Source: Subtercola lobariae (GTDB lineage: Bacteria > Actinomycetota > Actinomycetes > Actinomycetales > Microbacteriaceae). From it: 64,000 bases of DNA. The notes below the pieces were generated by a model. The model ran no database searches and was not told where the DNA came from. It saw nothing but the letters and a program-made list of their open reading frames with translations. Shown piece by piece: positions 16,022 to 24,074 of the stretch (position 1 is its first letter; each line of letters starts with the position of its first letter). The stretch covers positions 62,001 to 126,000 of the forward strand of contig NZ_BMGP01000001.1 of assembly GCF_014640255.1 (NCBI RefSeq). The letters are read 5' to 3'. The translations under genes and the position numbers were made by a program.

Positions 16022-17724
16022 CGGATTCGTCGCTTCGGCAGCCCGGCTCTCCGCCGGAGGCCACCGCCGCGTCTCTTCGGCAGCCCGGCTCAACGTCGGC
16101 GGTGCCGGCCGGTTCGCACCGAGCTGTCGGGTGGCGTGCGGCCATGGCGATCTCCGCCGACGCAGCCATCCGGGCAGAATCGGGCGCGCCGGTCGAAGCT
16201 GAGTCCGTTCCGATCGCGGAGGCGCTCGGCCGCGTCACCGCTGCCGCTGTGCAGGCGGCGCAAGACGTGCCCCACTTCGCGTCGTCGGCCATGGATGGCT
16301 GGGCCGTGGCAGGTTCTGGGCCGTGGGTTGTCATCGACGTCGCCGCGCCGTCGACGGGTGCCCGAGGCCTTCGCCCCGGGCACGCCACACCCATCGTCAC
16401 TGGCGCCGTCATTCCGCCCGGCACCACGGCCGTGCTGCGCAGCGAACACGCCGTGATCACCTCCGCGTCCCCGGCCCTCGGCAGCGTAAGCGTCGACCCG
16501 GGTTCACTCGCCGCGCCGACTGAACCGCTTCGGCCGGTCACGCCCTGCGCAGCCACGCCCGGCGCTTCGGCGACCCCCGACGAATCGTGTGAGCCGGCCA
16601 CCGCTCGCGGCCACCTTGCTGTGAGCGATGCGGCCAAACCCGGCGAACCCTTCACCGGTCAGCACATTCGCCGGGCGGGCGAAGAAGCGGCGGCAGACGA
16701 AACCGTGATCGCCAGCGGAACGCTGCTGAACCCCGCCCACATCGCTTTGGCCGCTTTGGCCGGGCGCGACGAACTCTCTGTCAGAGCGAAGCCTCGCGTG
16801 CGCTTCGTCTTCAGCGGCGACGAGGTTGATTCCGTAGGCGTTCCACAATCCGGGCGGGTGCGAGACACCTTCGGCCCGCAACTGCCGGCCCTGCTCGAAA
16901 TGCTCGGGGCACGGGTTCTCGGCCAGCGCAGAGTGGGCGACACTCTCTCGGGCACGGTCGAGACTCTCGCCGCGAGCATCCGAGACGCCCAGCTCGTCAT
17001 CACGACGGGTGGCACCGGCCGTTCGTCGGCCGATCACCTTCGCGATGCTCTGAACGAGCTCGATGCGACAGTTCTGTTCGACGGCATCGCTGTTCGGCCG
17101 GGCGGGCCGACTCTGCTCGCTCGAGCGGCGAATGGATGCGTCGTCGCCTGTCTGCCGGGCAACCCGCTGGCCGCGATGGTCGGGTTGGTCATAACCGTGG
17201 TGCCGCTTGTTCGCGGGCTCGGCGGCCGGGCATCCGGTGACCTCGCAGAAGTCACCGTCGGGGCAGACATCGCAGGCTCGGGCCCGTCTGCGCTGCTCGT
17301 GCCCTACAGTCTTGCCGACGCCCTGGCGTACCCGAGTGCGTGGCGTGGCTCGGCGATGATGCGCGGGCTGGCCGACGCCGACGGGCTGCTCGAGGTGCCG
17401 ACCGGCGGTCTTCGGGCGGGGCAACGGGCGATCGTCATCGGGCTTCCGTGGCGGGAACCCGCGCTCCAGTCGCAAACTGTGGGGGCGCTAGTCTCAAATC
17501 ACTACGAGAGGGACATTATGAAAATCAGCGCACGTAATCAGCTCAAAGGAACCATCGTCGAGGTGACGAAGGGCGCAACGACCTCGCACGTTCGCATCGA
17601 CATCGGCGGGTCGATCGTCACTGCTTCGATCACGAACGAGGCGGTCGACGAACTCGGGCTCGTGGTGGGGGCCGACGCCTACGCCGTCGTGAAGGCGTCT
17701 GACGTGATGGTGGCCGTCGACTGA
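16018..17724 (+). CDS. moeA: Molybdopterin molybdenumtransferase MoeA fused in frame to molbindin (Mop)
   Basis: A 568-residue reading frame. Residues about 40-490 are MoeA: FASSAMDGWAV, TPIVTGAVIPPGT, the MoCF motif TTGGTGRSSADHL and CLPGNPLAAMVGL, which insert molybdate into molybdopterin. A disordered insert of about 60 residues follows residue 150, and SLRQPGS is repeated at the N terminus. Residues 501-568 (from MKISARNQLKG to VKASDVMVAVD) form a complete 68-residue molybdate-binding Mop domain. No stop separates the two, although the junction (QTVGALVSNHYERDI) looks like translated spacer and contains a ribosome site (see 17518). Operon with mobA and DUF6457. Confidence 0.85.
   Translation: MTDSSLRQPGSPPEATAASLRQPGSTSAVPAGSHRAVGWRAAMAISADAAIRAESGAPVEAESVPIAEALGRVTAAAVQAAQDVPHFASSAMDGWAVAGSGPWVVIDVAAPSTGARGLRPGHATPIVTGAVIPPGTTAVLRSEHAVITSASPALGSVSVDPGSLAAPTEPLRPVTPCAATPGASATPDESCEPATARGHLAVSDAAKPGEPFTGQHIRRAGEEAAADETVIASGTLLNPAHIALAALAGRDELSVRAKPRVRFVFSGDEVDSVGVPQSGRVRDTFGPQLPALLEMLGARVLGQRRVGDTLSGTVETLAASIRDAQLVITTGGTGRSSADHLRDALNELDATVLFDGIAVRPGGPTLLARAANGCVVACLPGNPLAAMVGLVITVVPLVRGLGGRASGDLAEVTVGADIAGSGPSALLVPYSLADALAYPSAWRGSAMMRGLADADGLLEVPTGGLRAGQRAIVIGLPWREPALQSQTVGALVSNHYERDIMKISARNQLKGTIVEVTKGATTSHVRIDIGGSIVTASITNEAVDELGLVVGADAYAVVKASDVMVAVD
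17518..17724 (+). CDS. Possible independent molbindin translated from internal ATG
   Basis: The ATG at 17518 is preceded by GAGAGGGACATT, a good Shine-Dalgarno sequence, and opens a 68-residue product exactly the size of free-standing Mop/molbindin proteins. It reads in the same frame as moeA. A separate small Mop protein, which binds molybdate as a multimer, could be made as well as, or instead of, the fusion tail. Confidence 0.45.
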   Translation: MKISARNQLKGTIVEVTKGATTSHVRIDIGGSIVTASITNEAVDELGLVVGADAYAVVKASDVMVAVD

Positions 17725-17728
17725 TCTG

Positions 17729-17909
17729 CGCCTGCAACAAACGCGGTGCGGGCAGGCGGTCGCTGGGCGAACGCTGCCGCCGCGTAGCCTATCGGTCGGA
17801 CTGTCGCAGAACTCGTCACGGGCTCGCCTGCAGCACGCGCCGGCAGGCGCAGGCGCTGGCGCGAGTGCAGCCTGCGGCACGCGCTGGCAGCTGCAGGCGC
17901 AGGCGCTGG
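17729..17909. repeat. Hairpin and 17-bp direct repeat downstream of moeA
   Basis: CGCCTGC (17729-17735) pairs with GCAGGCG (17752-17758), a possible weak terminator of the mob operon. Further on, GCAGGCGCAGGCGCTGG occurs twice exactly (17843-17859 and 17893-17909), 50 bp apart, in the non-coding space before the convergent phosphatase gene. Confidence 0.4.
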
Positions 17910-17920
17910 TCGCGCGAACG

Positions 17921-18589
17921 CTACGGCGTGGCCTCACCGGTCGGATCGACCGCGGTGGCGTCTTCGAGGGCCGGCCCACCGAGCGGCTCGCCCGCCCACG
18001 CGGTGGTGACCCAGCCCGCCTCGGGCGAACCCTCGAGCACGACGACCGCAGTGTTGTCGAGCGGATGATCGCGGCTGAATTGCGCATCGAGATTCTGCGA
18101 GGTGAACGACGCCCACGCCCTGATCGCGGCTCCGTGGCTGACGATCGCCACGGTGCTCTCAGGGTCTGCCGCGTGCTGCGCCGCAATCCACTCGATGGCT
18201 CCGTCGTAACGGGCGTAGAACTCAGCGCCGTTCTCGCCGCCCGGAATGCGTGCCGAGAAGTCGTTCCACCAGGCGAAGATCGTGCCGATGTAGACCTTGA
18301 TCGACTCTGTGTCGGTGCGCTGCTCGAGCTCTCCCGCACTGATCTCATGCAGGCCCTCGACGACCTGAGGCTCGATGCCGCGGGCGGCGGCCAGCGGTTC
18401 GGCCGTGAGGCGGGTGCGCTGCATGGCCGACACGTAGATCGCGTCGATACGTTCGCCGTCTAGTGCCGCAGGAATTGCGGCGGCCTGGGCGGCCCCGAGT
18501 TCGGTGAGTGCGGGCCCTGGAACGGTGGTACCGATGGCCCCGTTGACGTTGTCGATGGTTTGGCCGTGTCGAATTAGTAGAAGACGCAT
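17921..18589 (-). CDS. Histidine phosphatase family protein
   Basis: A 222-residue phosphoglycerate-mutase-like phosphatase. LLIRHGQT at residues 3-10 contains the catalytic RHG; the second active-site block is VSHGAAIRAW, and the acid-base region is EGLHEISAGELE. The ATG at 18589 places RHG directly at the N terminus as in the family; longer forms enter recQ. It follows recQ by 10 bases on the same strand. Substrate unknown; the family ranges from phosphosugars to nucleotides. Confidence 0.85.
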   Translation of the reverse strand: MRLLLIRHGQTIDNVNGAIGTTVPGPALTELGAAQAAAIPAALDGERIDAIYVSAMQRTRLTAEPLAAARGIEPQVVEGLHEISAGELEQRTDTESIKVYIGTIFAWWNDFSARIPGGENGAEFYARYDGAIEWIAAQHAADPESTVAIVSHGAAIRAWASFTSQNLDAQFSRDHPLDNTAVVVLEGSPEAGWVTTAWAGEPLGGPALEDATAVDPTGEATP

Positions 18590-18599
18590 CGCTTTCAGC

Positions 18600-20387
18600 C
18601 TACGCCGTGAGCGTGAGCAGGTGATATCGCTCGACATCGTCGAGCGAGAGAACCCGGTAGCCCTCGTGCTCGAAGAACACGGTGATGCGGTCGGGCTCGA
18701 CACGCATCACCACGCCCGCCCCCCACGCCTTGTGCTTCACGTGGGCGTCGACCGCGAACGCCGAAGTCGCGACAGTGCTGCCTGCGCCGACCGCCCCGCC
18801 CGCGCCGCCTGCCGCGCCCGCCCCCTCTGGTTGGCCGGCCGCGCGGGCCACGCTGGCCGCACCCGCACCCGCACCCGCACCCGCACCCGTACTGCTCGAC
18901 GCCGAGCCGTGCGCCGCGACCTCGTACGCACTCCCCGAGTCGCAGGTGTCGCAATTGCCGCACGGCTCGGGCAGGTTCTCGCCGAAATACCCCAGCAGAA
19001 CCTGTCGTCGGCAGGCGCGCGTCTCGGCGAACTCCTGCATGATCGCGGCGCGCGAGTGCTCGATGCGCTGCCGGGTTGCGGCCTGCTCCGTCGCCCGTTT
19101 GGCGGCGGTTGCAGCGCCGACGTGAGCTGCGGTGAGAGCGCCGTCGTCGATACTGATCACTCCCGCCTCGTCGAGCAGCCCGAGCATCCGGCCGATCGCG
19201 CGCTCATGCGTATCGAGGGCGATGGCCAGCTCGACCCGCGAAACGCCCGGTGCATTCTTGATGGCGCTGAAGATGCGTTTCACTTCGGCCTCGTCGGGTC
19301 TACCGCCCTCGAAGAACCGGGTCACCGCGAAGTCTTCCGGGCGGTAATGCAGGGTCACTGCGGCAGGCAACCCGTCGCGCCCCGCGCGCCCCACCTCTTG
19401 GTAATAGCTGTCAAGTGAGTCGGTGACCGCCGCATGCACAACGAAACGCACGTTCGGTTTGTTGATTCCCATGCCGAATGCGCTGGTCGCCACCACCACC
19501 TCGAGGTCGTCACCGATGAACTTCTCGTACACGTCGTCGCGTTCGGCCGCCGGCATTGCGCCGTTGTACCCGGCCGCGTGGATGCCCGCCCCCACCACCT
19601 CGCCCGCATACCGCTCGGTGTCGGCACGCGTCGCAACGTAAACGAGCCCGGGCCGCTCGAGTGCCTCGACCTGGGTCACCACGGCCCGCCGTTTCTCGGC
19701 GTCGGATTCGTGCCGCACCACGCTGAAATGCAGATTCGGTCGATCGAACCCGCGCGCCACGAGCTGCGGATCACGCATGCCGAGCCGCGCGACGATCTCA
19801 TCGCGCACCGGCGCCGGCCCCGTTGCCGTCATGGCCAGCACGGGCGGACGACCGAGCGCCTCGATCGACTCGCCCAGAGTCAGGTAGTCGGGCCTGAAAT
19901 CGTGCCCCCACGATGAGACGCAGTGCGCCTCGTCGACGACGAACAACGAAATCGGCAGCGCTGCAAGCCGCTCGCGCACGTCAGGGTTGGCGAGCTGCTC
20001 TGGCGCGAGAAACACGAACCCGGCCCGCGCCTGCTCGATGAGCCGCCACGCGGCGCGCGCGGCGGACTGCCCATGGCTCGAGTTGAGGGCTACCGCCGCC
20101 GGGGCATCCGTAACCTCGCCCAGAACCCGCACCTGATCTTCTTGCAGCGCAATGAGCGGCGAGATGACGATCGTGACGCCGCCGAGCACTGTACCCGTGA
20201 CTTCGTAGATCGACGACTTTCCGTACCCCGTGGGCATGATCGCGAGCACGTCGCGCCCCGCCACAAGGGTGCGCATAGCGTCGTCGAGCCCGGGCCTGAA
20301 GGTCGCCCACCCGAACACCTCCCGCGCGACGCGCGCCACCTCGTCTCGCCCCTCATCCCGGCTCGCTGTGTTGCCCGCTTCGTTCAC
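18600..20387 (-). CDS. recQ: RecQ-family ATP-dependent DNA helicase
   Basis: 595 residues. Helicase motifs are complete: Walker A MPTGYGKS, DEAHCVSSWGHDFRP, AMTATG, TSAFGMGINKPNVRFVVH and QEVGRAGRDG. The RecQ zinc site follows (CRRQVLLGYFGE...CGNCDTC). Instead of an HRDC domain there is a Gly/Ala linker encoded by CACCCG hexamer repeats (18859-18890), then a 45-residue beta-rich tail (KAWGAGVVMRVEPDRITVFFE) resembling DUF3553, common in actinobacterial RecQ. It unwinds 3'-5' in recombination repair. The family call is sure; the C-terminal domain name is moderately sure. Confidence 0.92.
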   Translation of the reverse strand: MNEAGNTASRDEGRDEVARVAREVFGWATFRPGLDDAMRTLVAGRDVLAIMPTGYGKSSIYEVTGTVLGGVTIVISPLIALQEDQVRVLGEVTDAPAAVALNSSHGQSAARAAWRLIEQARAGFVFLAPEQLANPDVRERLAALPISLFVVDEAHCVSSWGHDFRPDYLTLGESIEALGRPPVLAMTATGPAPVRDEIVARLGMRDPQLVARGFDRPNLHFSVVRHESDAEKRRAVVTQVEALERPGLVYVATRADTERYAGEVVGAGIHAAGYNGAMPAAERDDVYEKFIGDDLEVVVATSAFGMGINKPNVRFVVHAAVTDSLDSYYQEVGRAGRDGLPAAVTLHYRPEDFAVTRFFEGGRPDEAEVKRIFSAIKNAPGVSRVELAIALDTHERAIGRMLGLLDEAGVISIDDGALTAAHVGAATAAKRATEQAATRQRIEHSRAAIMQEFAETRACRRQVLLGYFGENLPEPCGNCDTCDSGSAYEVAAHGSASSSTGAGAGAGAGAASVARAAGQPEGAGAAGGAGGAVGAGSTVATSAFAVDAHVKHKAWGAGVVMRVEPDRITVFFEHEGYRVLSLDDVERYHLLTLTA

Positions 20388-20486
20388 GATTCGAGGCTAC
20401 CCGCCACCGTGGTGGCAAATGGCAAGTGACAAATCCCCACGTATGATGATGTCGTCCCTTCTTGAACTAAAGACGAAAGGCCTCGA

Positions 20487-21008
20487 GTGACTCTGCTCTT
20501 TCTCGACGAGAGCAAGAGCTCTGACTACTACATCGTCACCCTGTGTGTCGAGCCCGCCAATGCGAACCGCCTGCGCAAGGCTGTCTCGGGCTTGCGAAAA
20601 TCGGGGCAGAGACGCGTGCACTTTGTGAAAGAAAGTGATTCACGGCGTAGACACATTCTTTCGACCCTTGCGTCTCTGAACCTGAAGGTCAGTGTCTATC
20701 GAGCTGGCGGGTTCGATGATCTTCAGTCGCGCCGTCTCTGTCTAGCCGCCGTTGTGCGCGATTCGGCAAGACAAAGCGTCACTCGAATCACATTGGAGAG
20801 TGATCTGTCGATTGAGAAGTTTGATCGTCACGTTATGTATGAAGAGCTCTCTCGACTTGGAGAGACGAACGCGATGACGTACGTTCACGAACGGGCGGCG
20901 AGCGAACCGTTACTTTGGGTTCCCGACGCAATCGCGTGGTGTGTTGCGCGAGGCGGTCACTGGAAGCGCCGGGTCGATCCCCTCGTCGAGAGCGTCATCG
21001 GTGTGTGA
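20487..21008 (+). CDS. DUF3800 domain protein
   Basis: A 173-residue protein starting at GTG with LLFLDESKSSDYYIV, the N-terminal D-E-S motif of DUF3800, a predicted RNase H-like fold. Base composition looks lower in GC than the neighbouring genes, and DUF3800 genes are frequently in accessory DNA, so recent acquisition is plausible. A compact hairpin lies 30 bases after the stop; DUF3800 genes are known to be associated with a set of conserved RNA motifs (DUF3800-I to -XI). Function unknown. It is divergent from recQ. Confidence 0.75.
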   Translation: MTLLFLDESKSSDYYIVTLCVEPANANRLRKAVSGLRKSGQRRVHFVKESDSRRRHILSTLASLNLKVSVYRAGGFDDLQSRRLCLAAVVRDSARQSVTRITLESDLSIEKFDRHVMYEELSRLGETNAMTYVHERAASEPLLWVPDAIAWCVARGGHWKRRVDPLVESVIGV

Positions 21009-21029
21009 GCGGCAGTTCGCCCGGCAGTG

Positions 21030-21080
21030 TTAAAACGCAAAACTCGGCTCACCGACCGTCCGGAAGGCTACCGAGTTCAC
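21030..21080 (+). ncRNA. Candidate DUF3800-associated RNA hairpin
   Basis: AACTCGG (21041-21047) and CCGAGTT (21071-21077) form a perfect 7-bp stem enclosing CTCACCGACCGTCCGGAAGG-rich sequence, preceded by TTAAAACGCAA. There is no T-run, so a plain terminator is unlikely. Position next to a DUF3800 gene suggests one of the DUF3800 RNA motifs described from comparative genomics; which one I cannot tell. Strand is assumed from the gene. The rest of the 255-base gap to the lipid kinase shows nothing else. Confidence 0.45.
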
Positions 21081-21263
21081 TTCAGCCAGCTAATGCCGAC
21101 CGCACTAATGAGCATACGTCAGACGATGATCGATCGCAACTCCGTCGAGCGGTTTGCGAAGCCGAACGTCTAGCGTGTGACTCACCGCGTACTCGAGTTC
21201 CCCAGCCGCCACTTTGGGTGGCAGTGGGGCGCCTGTGCGCCGCGTGAGACACCTACGCCGACC

Positions 21264-22361
21264 TCAGTTGGGGTGTAACTCACTCACCTGAGGCTCATTC
21301 ACCGCCGCAGTACGCACCGCACGCGGCGCTCCCGCGGCGACCGCTCGCGCCGCGACCGCACCCACCGCGACCGCGTCGGGCCCGACGCTCCCGCGCACGC
21401 GCAGCGCCGCAGGCTCGATCCACGCAGAGGCCGCAGTGACGCGACCGAGGTACTCGCCGTCGATCTCGAAGTCTTGCGCCTCGCCCGCCGCGAGCGTCAC
21501 GGCCCGAGCGCGCCCGTGAACTACCGAGGTGGTCGAAACGGGGGCCGTGCCCGTGGCGGCGGCACGGGCATCCGCTCGCCTCGGCAGATACGGCGTATTG
21601 GTGCGCACGAACCAGCCCACTGCGCGGGCCCATTCGAGCGCGCCGAGCGGGCGCAGAACCACCACGTCGAGCAACCCGTCGTCGATGCGTGCGCCCGGAA
21701 TCATGCGGATGCCCGCCGGCAGCACCCCCGCATTACCGATCACGATCGTGTGCGCCGGTTCGGGCCGCTCTGCCACCTCGTCGAGCGAATAGGTCAGCTC
21801 GAACCGCTCGTTGTTGCGAAACGATCCCACAATGGCGGCGATGTAGCCCGTCCAGCCGAGCGTGCTCTTGCCCCGGTCTGACGTGTTCACCACCATTTGC
21901 GCGTCGACACCCATGCCCGCCATCACCAGGAACGCCCGCTGCACGGTTTCGCCCGACTCGAGCGTCGCATCCACTCGCCCGGCGTCGACTGAGCGCACGG
22001 TGTCGCCGAACGCCGCCCGTAGAGCTGCCTTACGACTGCCGAGCGGCAGGCCGAGTGCCCGTGCGAAGAGGTTCGTCGTTCCGGTCGGCAGGATGCCCAG
22101 CGGCACCCCCTGGTGCCGAAGCGCCTGCGCCACCGCGCTCACTGTTCCGTCGCCGCCCGCCGCAATTACCACATCGGGTTGCTGCTCGAGCAACCTCAGC
22201 GTGGCGCCCTCTCCGGCGTCGTCGAGAGTTGTCGCAGCCCATAGGCTCGGCCCCCACGACTTTTCGGCCTCGATTCGCTCGACCTGGGCCCGCAGCCGGC
22301 CCGCATCGACCTTTGTGGGGTTGTAGACGATTGCGGCGCGCGGTCTCGGCACATTCGACAC
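21264..22361 (-). CDS. Diacylglycerol/sphingosine kinase-family lipid kinase
   Basis: 365 residues. The catalytic domain shows AAGGDGTVS (nucleotide binding) and ILPTGTTNLFARALGLP, followed by IGNAGVLPAGIRMIPGARIDDGLLDVVVL, all typical of bacterial DAG kinase (DgkB/YegS) proteins. The C-terminal 50 residues are an Ala/Val-rich tail. It phosphorylates a lipid alcohol, most often diacylglycerol, at the membrane. It is the last gene in the minus-strand lipid run, 48 bases after the ferritin-like gene, and could phosphorylate alkyl- or alkenyl-glycerols in the proposed ether-lipid pathway (inference). Confidence 0.87.
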   Translation of the reverse strand: MSNVPRPRAAIVYNPTKVDAGRLRAQVERIEAEKSWGPSLWAATTLDDAGEGATLRLLEQQPDVVIAAGGDGTVSAVAQALRHQGVPLGILPTGTTNLFARALGLPLGSRKAALRAAFGDTVRSVDAGRVDATLESGETVQRAFLVMAGMGVDAQMVVNTSDRGKSTLGWTGYIAAIVGSFRNNERFELTYSLDEVAERPEPAHTIVIGNAGVLPAGIRMIPGARIDDGLLDVVVLRPLGALEWARAVGWFVRTNTPYLPRRADARAAATGTAPVSTTSVVHGRARAVTLAAGEAQDFEIDGEYLGRVTAASAWIEPAALRVRGSVGPDAVAVGAVAARAVAAGAPRAVRTAAVNEPQVSELHPN

Positions 22362-22409
22362 GATCAGCAGCCCGTCATCAGCAGGAGGCCGGCCGTCTCG
22401 CAGACGGCG

Positions 22410-23204
22410 CTAAGCCGCGATGCCGTTCGCGTCGAGCGAGTCAGACACAATCGTCAACCCGCCGAGCCCCGGCATCTTCGCGATGTGGGCGTCGATAGCG
22501 TTGATGGCTTTGCGCCCGTCGGGGCCACCGAAGATGTGGCCCATCACGTGTTTGACCTCGGCCTTGTCCATGATGGTCGAACCCACGGGCCCCCAGAACT
22601 TGCCCAGAGCGAACCGCGCGAACTTCTGCGCTACGACACTCTTCGCGAGACGTTCGCGGGCCTGAGTCGCGTAGAAGGCAACGTGCCGTGCCTCTTGCAT
22701 GGCGATGCGCTTCAGCAGCTCGGCGAGCACCGGGTTGCCTTCGATCTCGGCGAGGCGCTTGTAGGCGGCCACGGCCGACCATTCGTTGGCCGCACCCCAG
22801 ATCATGTGCACGGCGATGAAGTCTTTGCCCACCAGGTTCGACAGCACAGACTGCTTCACCGGGTCGATGCGGTCTTTCCAGCCGAGCTTCAAGCGCTTCG
22901 ACTTGAGTTCGTCGAACTCGAGGGTGATGTCGTGCATCCGCAGCACGTCGGCGAGTGCTTCGCCGTGCCAGAACTCCTCGCGGTTCCACATGGTCATGAA
23001 GCCGGTCACGTCAGAGTCGCGGTGCGAAGGGGTGACGAGCATGTCGCGCATGTAGCAGACGGTGTGGTACTCGACGTCAGCCATGTAGCGAACGACACGC
23101 AGAGTGTCGGGGGGCAGCGGGTTGGTGCGGAAGTCTTCGAAGTCGAGGTCTTCCCACGCCACATTCTTGCTGGTCTTGGTGTAGTTGTCGATGTCGAAGG
23201 CCAT
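22410..23204 (-). CDS. Ferritin-like diiron protein, acyl-ACP-desaturase-like
   Basis: 264 residues, four-helix diiron fold. The six ligands of the desaturase class are visible in order and spacing: E45 in VEYHT, E77-x-x-H80 in REEFWHGE, E141 in NEWSAV and E171-x-x-H174 in QEARHVAFY. Proteins with this set activate O2 for desaturation or hydroxylation of acyl chains. A paralogue at 27950 has lost several ligands. Because it sits with a fatty acyl reductase, AGPS-like enzyme and acyltransferases, I propose it as a candidate for modifying an alkyl or acyl chain, possibly vinyl-ether formation. That role is inference. Confidence 0.75.
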   Translation of the reverse strand: MAFDIDNYTKTSKNVAWEDLDFEDFRTNPLPPDTLRVVRYMADVEYHTVCYMRDMLVTPSHRDSDVTGFMTMWNREEFWHGEALADVLRMHDITLEFDELKSKRLKLGWKDRIDPVKQSVLSNLVGKDFIAVHMIWGAANEWSAVAAYKRLAEIEGNPVLAELLKRIAMQEARHVAFYATQARERLAKSVVAQKFARFALGKFWGPVGSTIMDKAEVKHVMGHIFGGPDGRKAINAIDAHIAKMPGLGGLTIVSDSLDANGIAA

Positions 23205-23345
23205 GAGTGCTTGAGACGAACCGCGCGAGGCGCTTCGGTCTCATCCCTCCCGTTCTGTCGTATTCCGTTCGCCAGGTCTACTGACTATTCTGCCGTGCTT
23301 CTATTCTGCTGTGCTTTGCTGAAAATTTGCGTGGTGTGAAAAGTT

Positions 23346-24074
23346 CTACTTCACCCAGACGGTTCGCCTGGTCGACTTATCGGGTGCGGTTGCCTTCCAG
23401 ATGCGCTGCCAGCGAGCCGAATCGCCGACGTCGCCAGTGCTCGAACCAGCACTCGAGCCCGCAACCGCAGCAAACGTGCCTTCTGCTTCAGCCCGAAGCG
23501 CTCCGTACCACCCTGCCTCGGCCTCAGCGAGCCCGAGCGTAATAGCCTTCACGATCTGGTCATTCACCGCAGAGGGTTCGGAGCCCGGCGCCGCCTGGAT
23601 TGGTCGCCCGAAAATAACGCTCACTTTCGGCCGCGAGGTTTCGGGCAACCGTCGCCATGGCGGCAGCGCCCGGTACGTGCCAACGAGTGTCACCGGCACG
23701 ATCTGCACGCCGGTCTGGATGCCCAGCCGAGCAGCCCCCAGATTGAACTCGGTCAGCGTGCCGTCGTCTGCGCGGTAGTTCTCGGCGAAGAGCAGCAGGC
23801 TCCCCCCGTGCGCGAGCATGGAGGTGAGTGTTCGCGTCGTGCGCAGCCCGAGCGATTTGACCGCCGCGGCACGCAGCCCCGTCTCGGGCGCAGCACTCAC
23901 GCTGACCACTCGCCGCACAACGCCCTGCAGCACCTGCGACACGAGCGGAGCATCCAACTCGCTCGGATGGTTCGCCACGAAGATGAACGGCCCCGGCAGC
24001 TCGGTCAGATATTCGCGGCCGCGTACCACCGGGTTCACCAGCAGCCGCACCGCCTGGCGCGAGGGTGCAGCCAT
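23346..24074 (-). CDS. PlsC-type acyltransferase with altered block III
   Basis: 242 residues of the lysophosphatidic acid acyltransferase family. Block I NHPSELDAP carries the catalytic HX4D. Block III, normally FPEGTR, reads FAENYR, keeping E and R but changing G and T, which bind the phosphate. VPVTLVGTYRALPPW is a normal block IV. The ATG overlaps the LarA-like stop by one base, so translation is coupled. The altered block III could mean a different acceptor (for example DHAP or a non-phosphorylated lipid) or reduced activity. An Ala/Ser-rich insert precedes the C-terminal WKATAP segment. Confidence 0.78.
   Translation of the reverse strand: MAAPSRQAVRLLVNPVVRGREYLTELPGPFIFVANHPSELDAPLVSQVLQGVVRRVVSVSAAPETGLRAAAVKSLGLRTTRTLTSMLAHGGSLLLFAENYRADDGTLTEFNLGAARLGIQTGVQIVPVTLVGTYRALPPWRRLPETSRPKVSVIFGRPIQAAPGSEPSAVNDQIVKAITLGLAEAEAGWYGALRAEAEGTFAAVAGSSAGSSTGDVGDSARWQRIWKATAPDKSTRRTVWVK

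Noticed and set aside
15924-17475. Long minus-strand open frames opposite moeA
   Set aside because: Arg/Pro/Ala-rich shadow frames without motifs; moeA on the + strand has clear signatures.
18859-18890. CACCCG hexamer array as a CRISPR or iteron
   Set aside because: Units of 6 bp without spacers, coding for a Gly/Ala linker within recQ.
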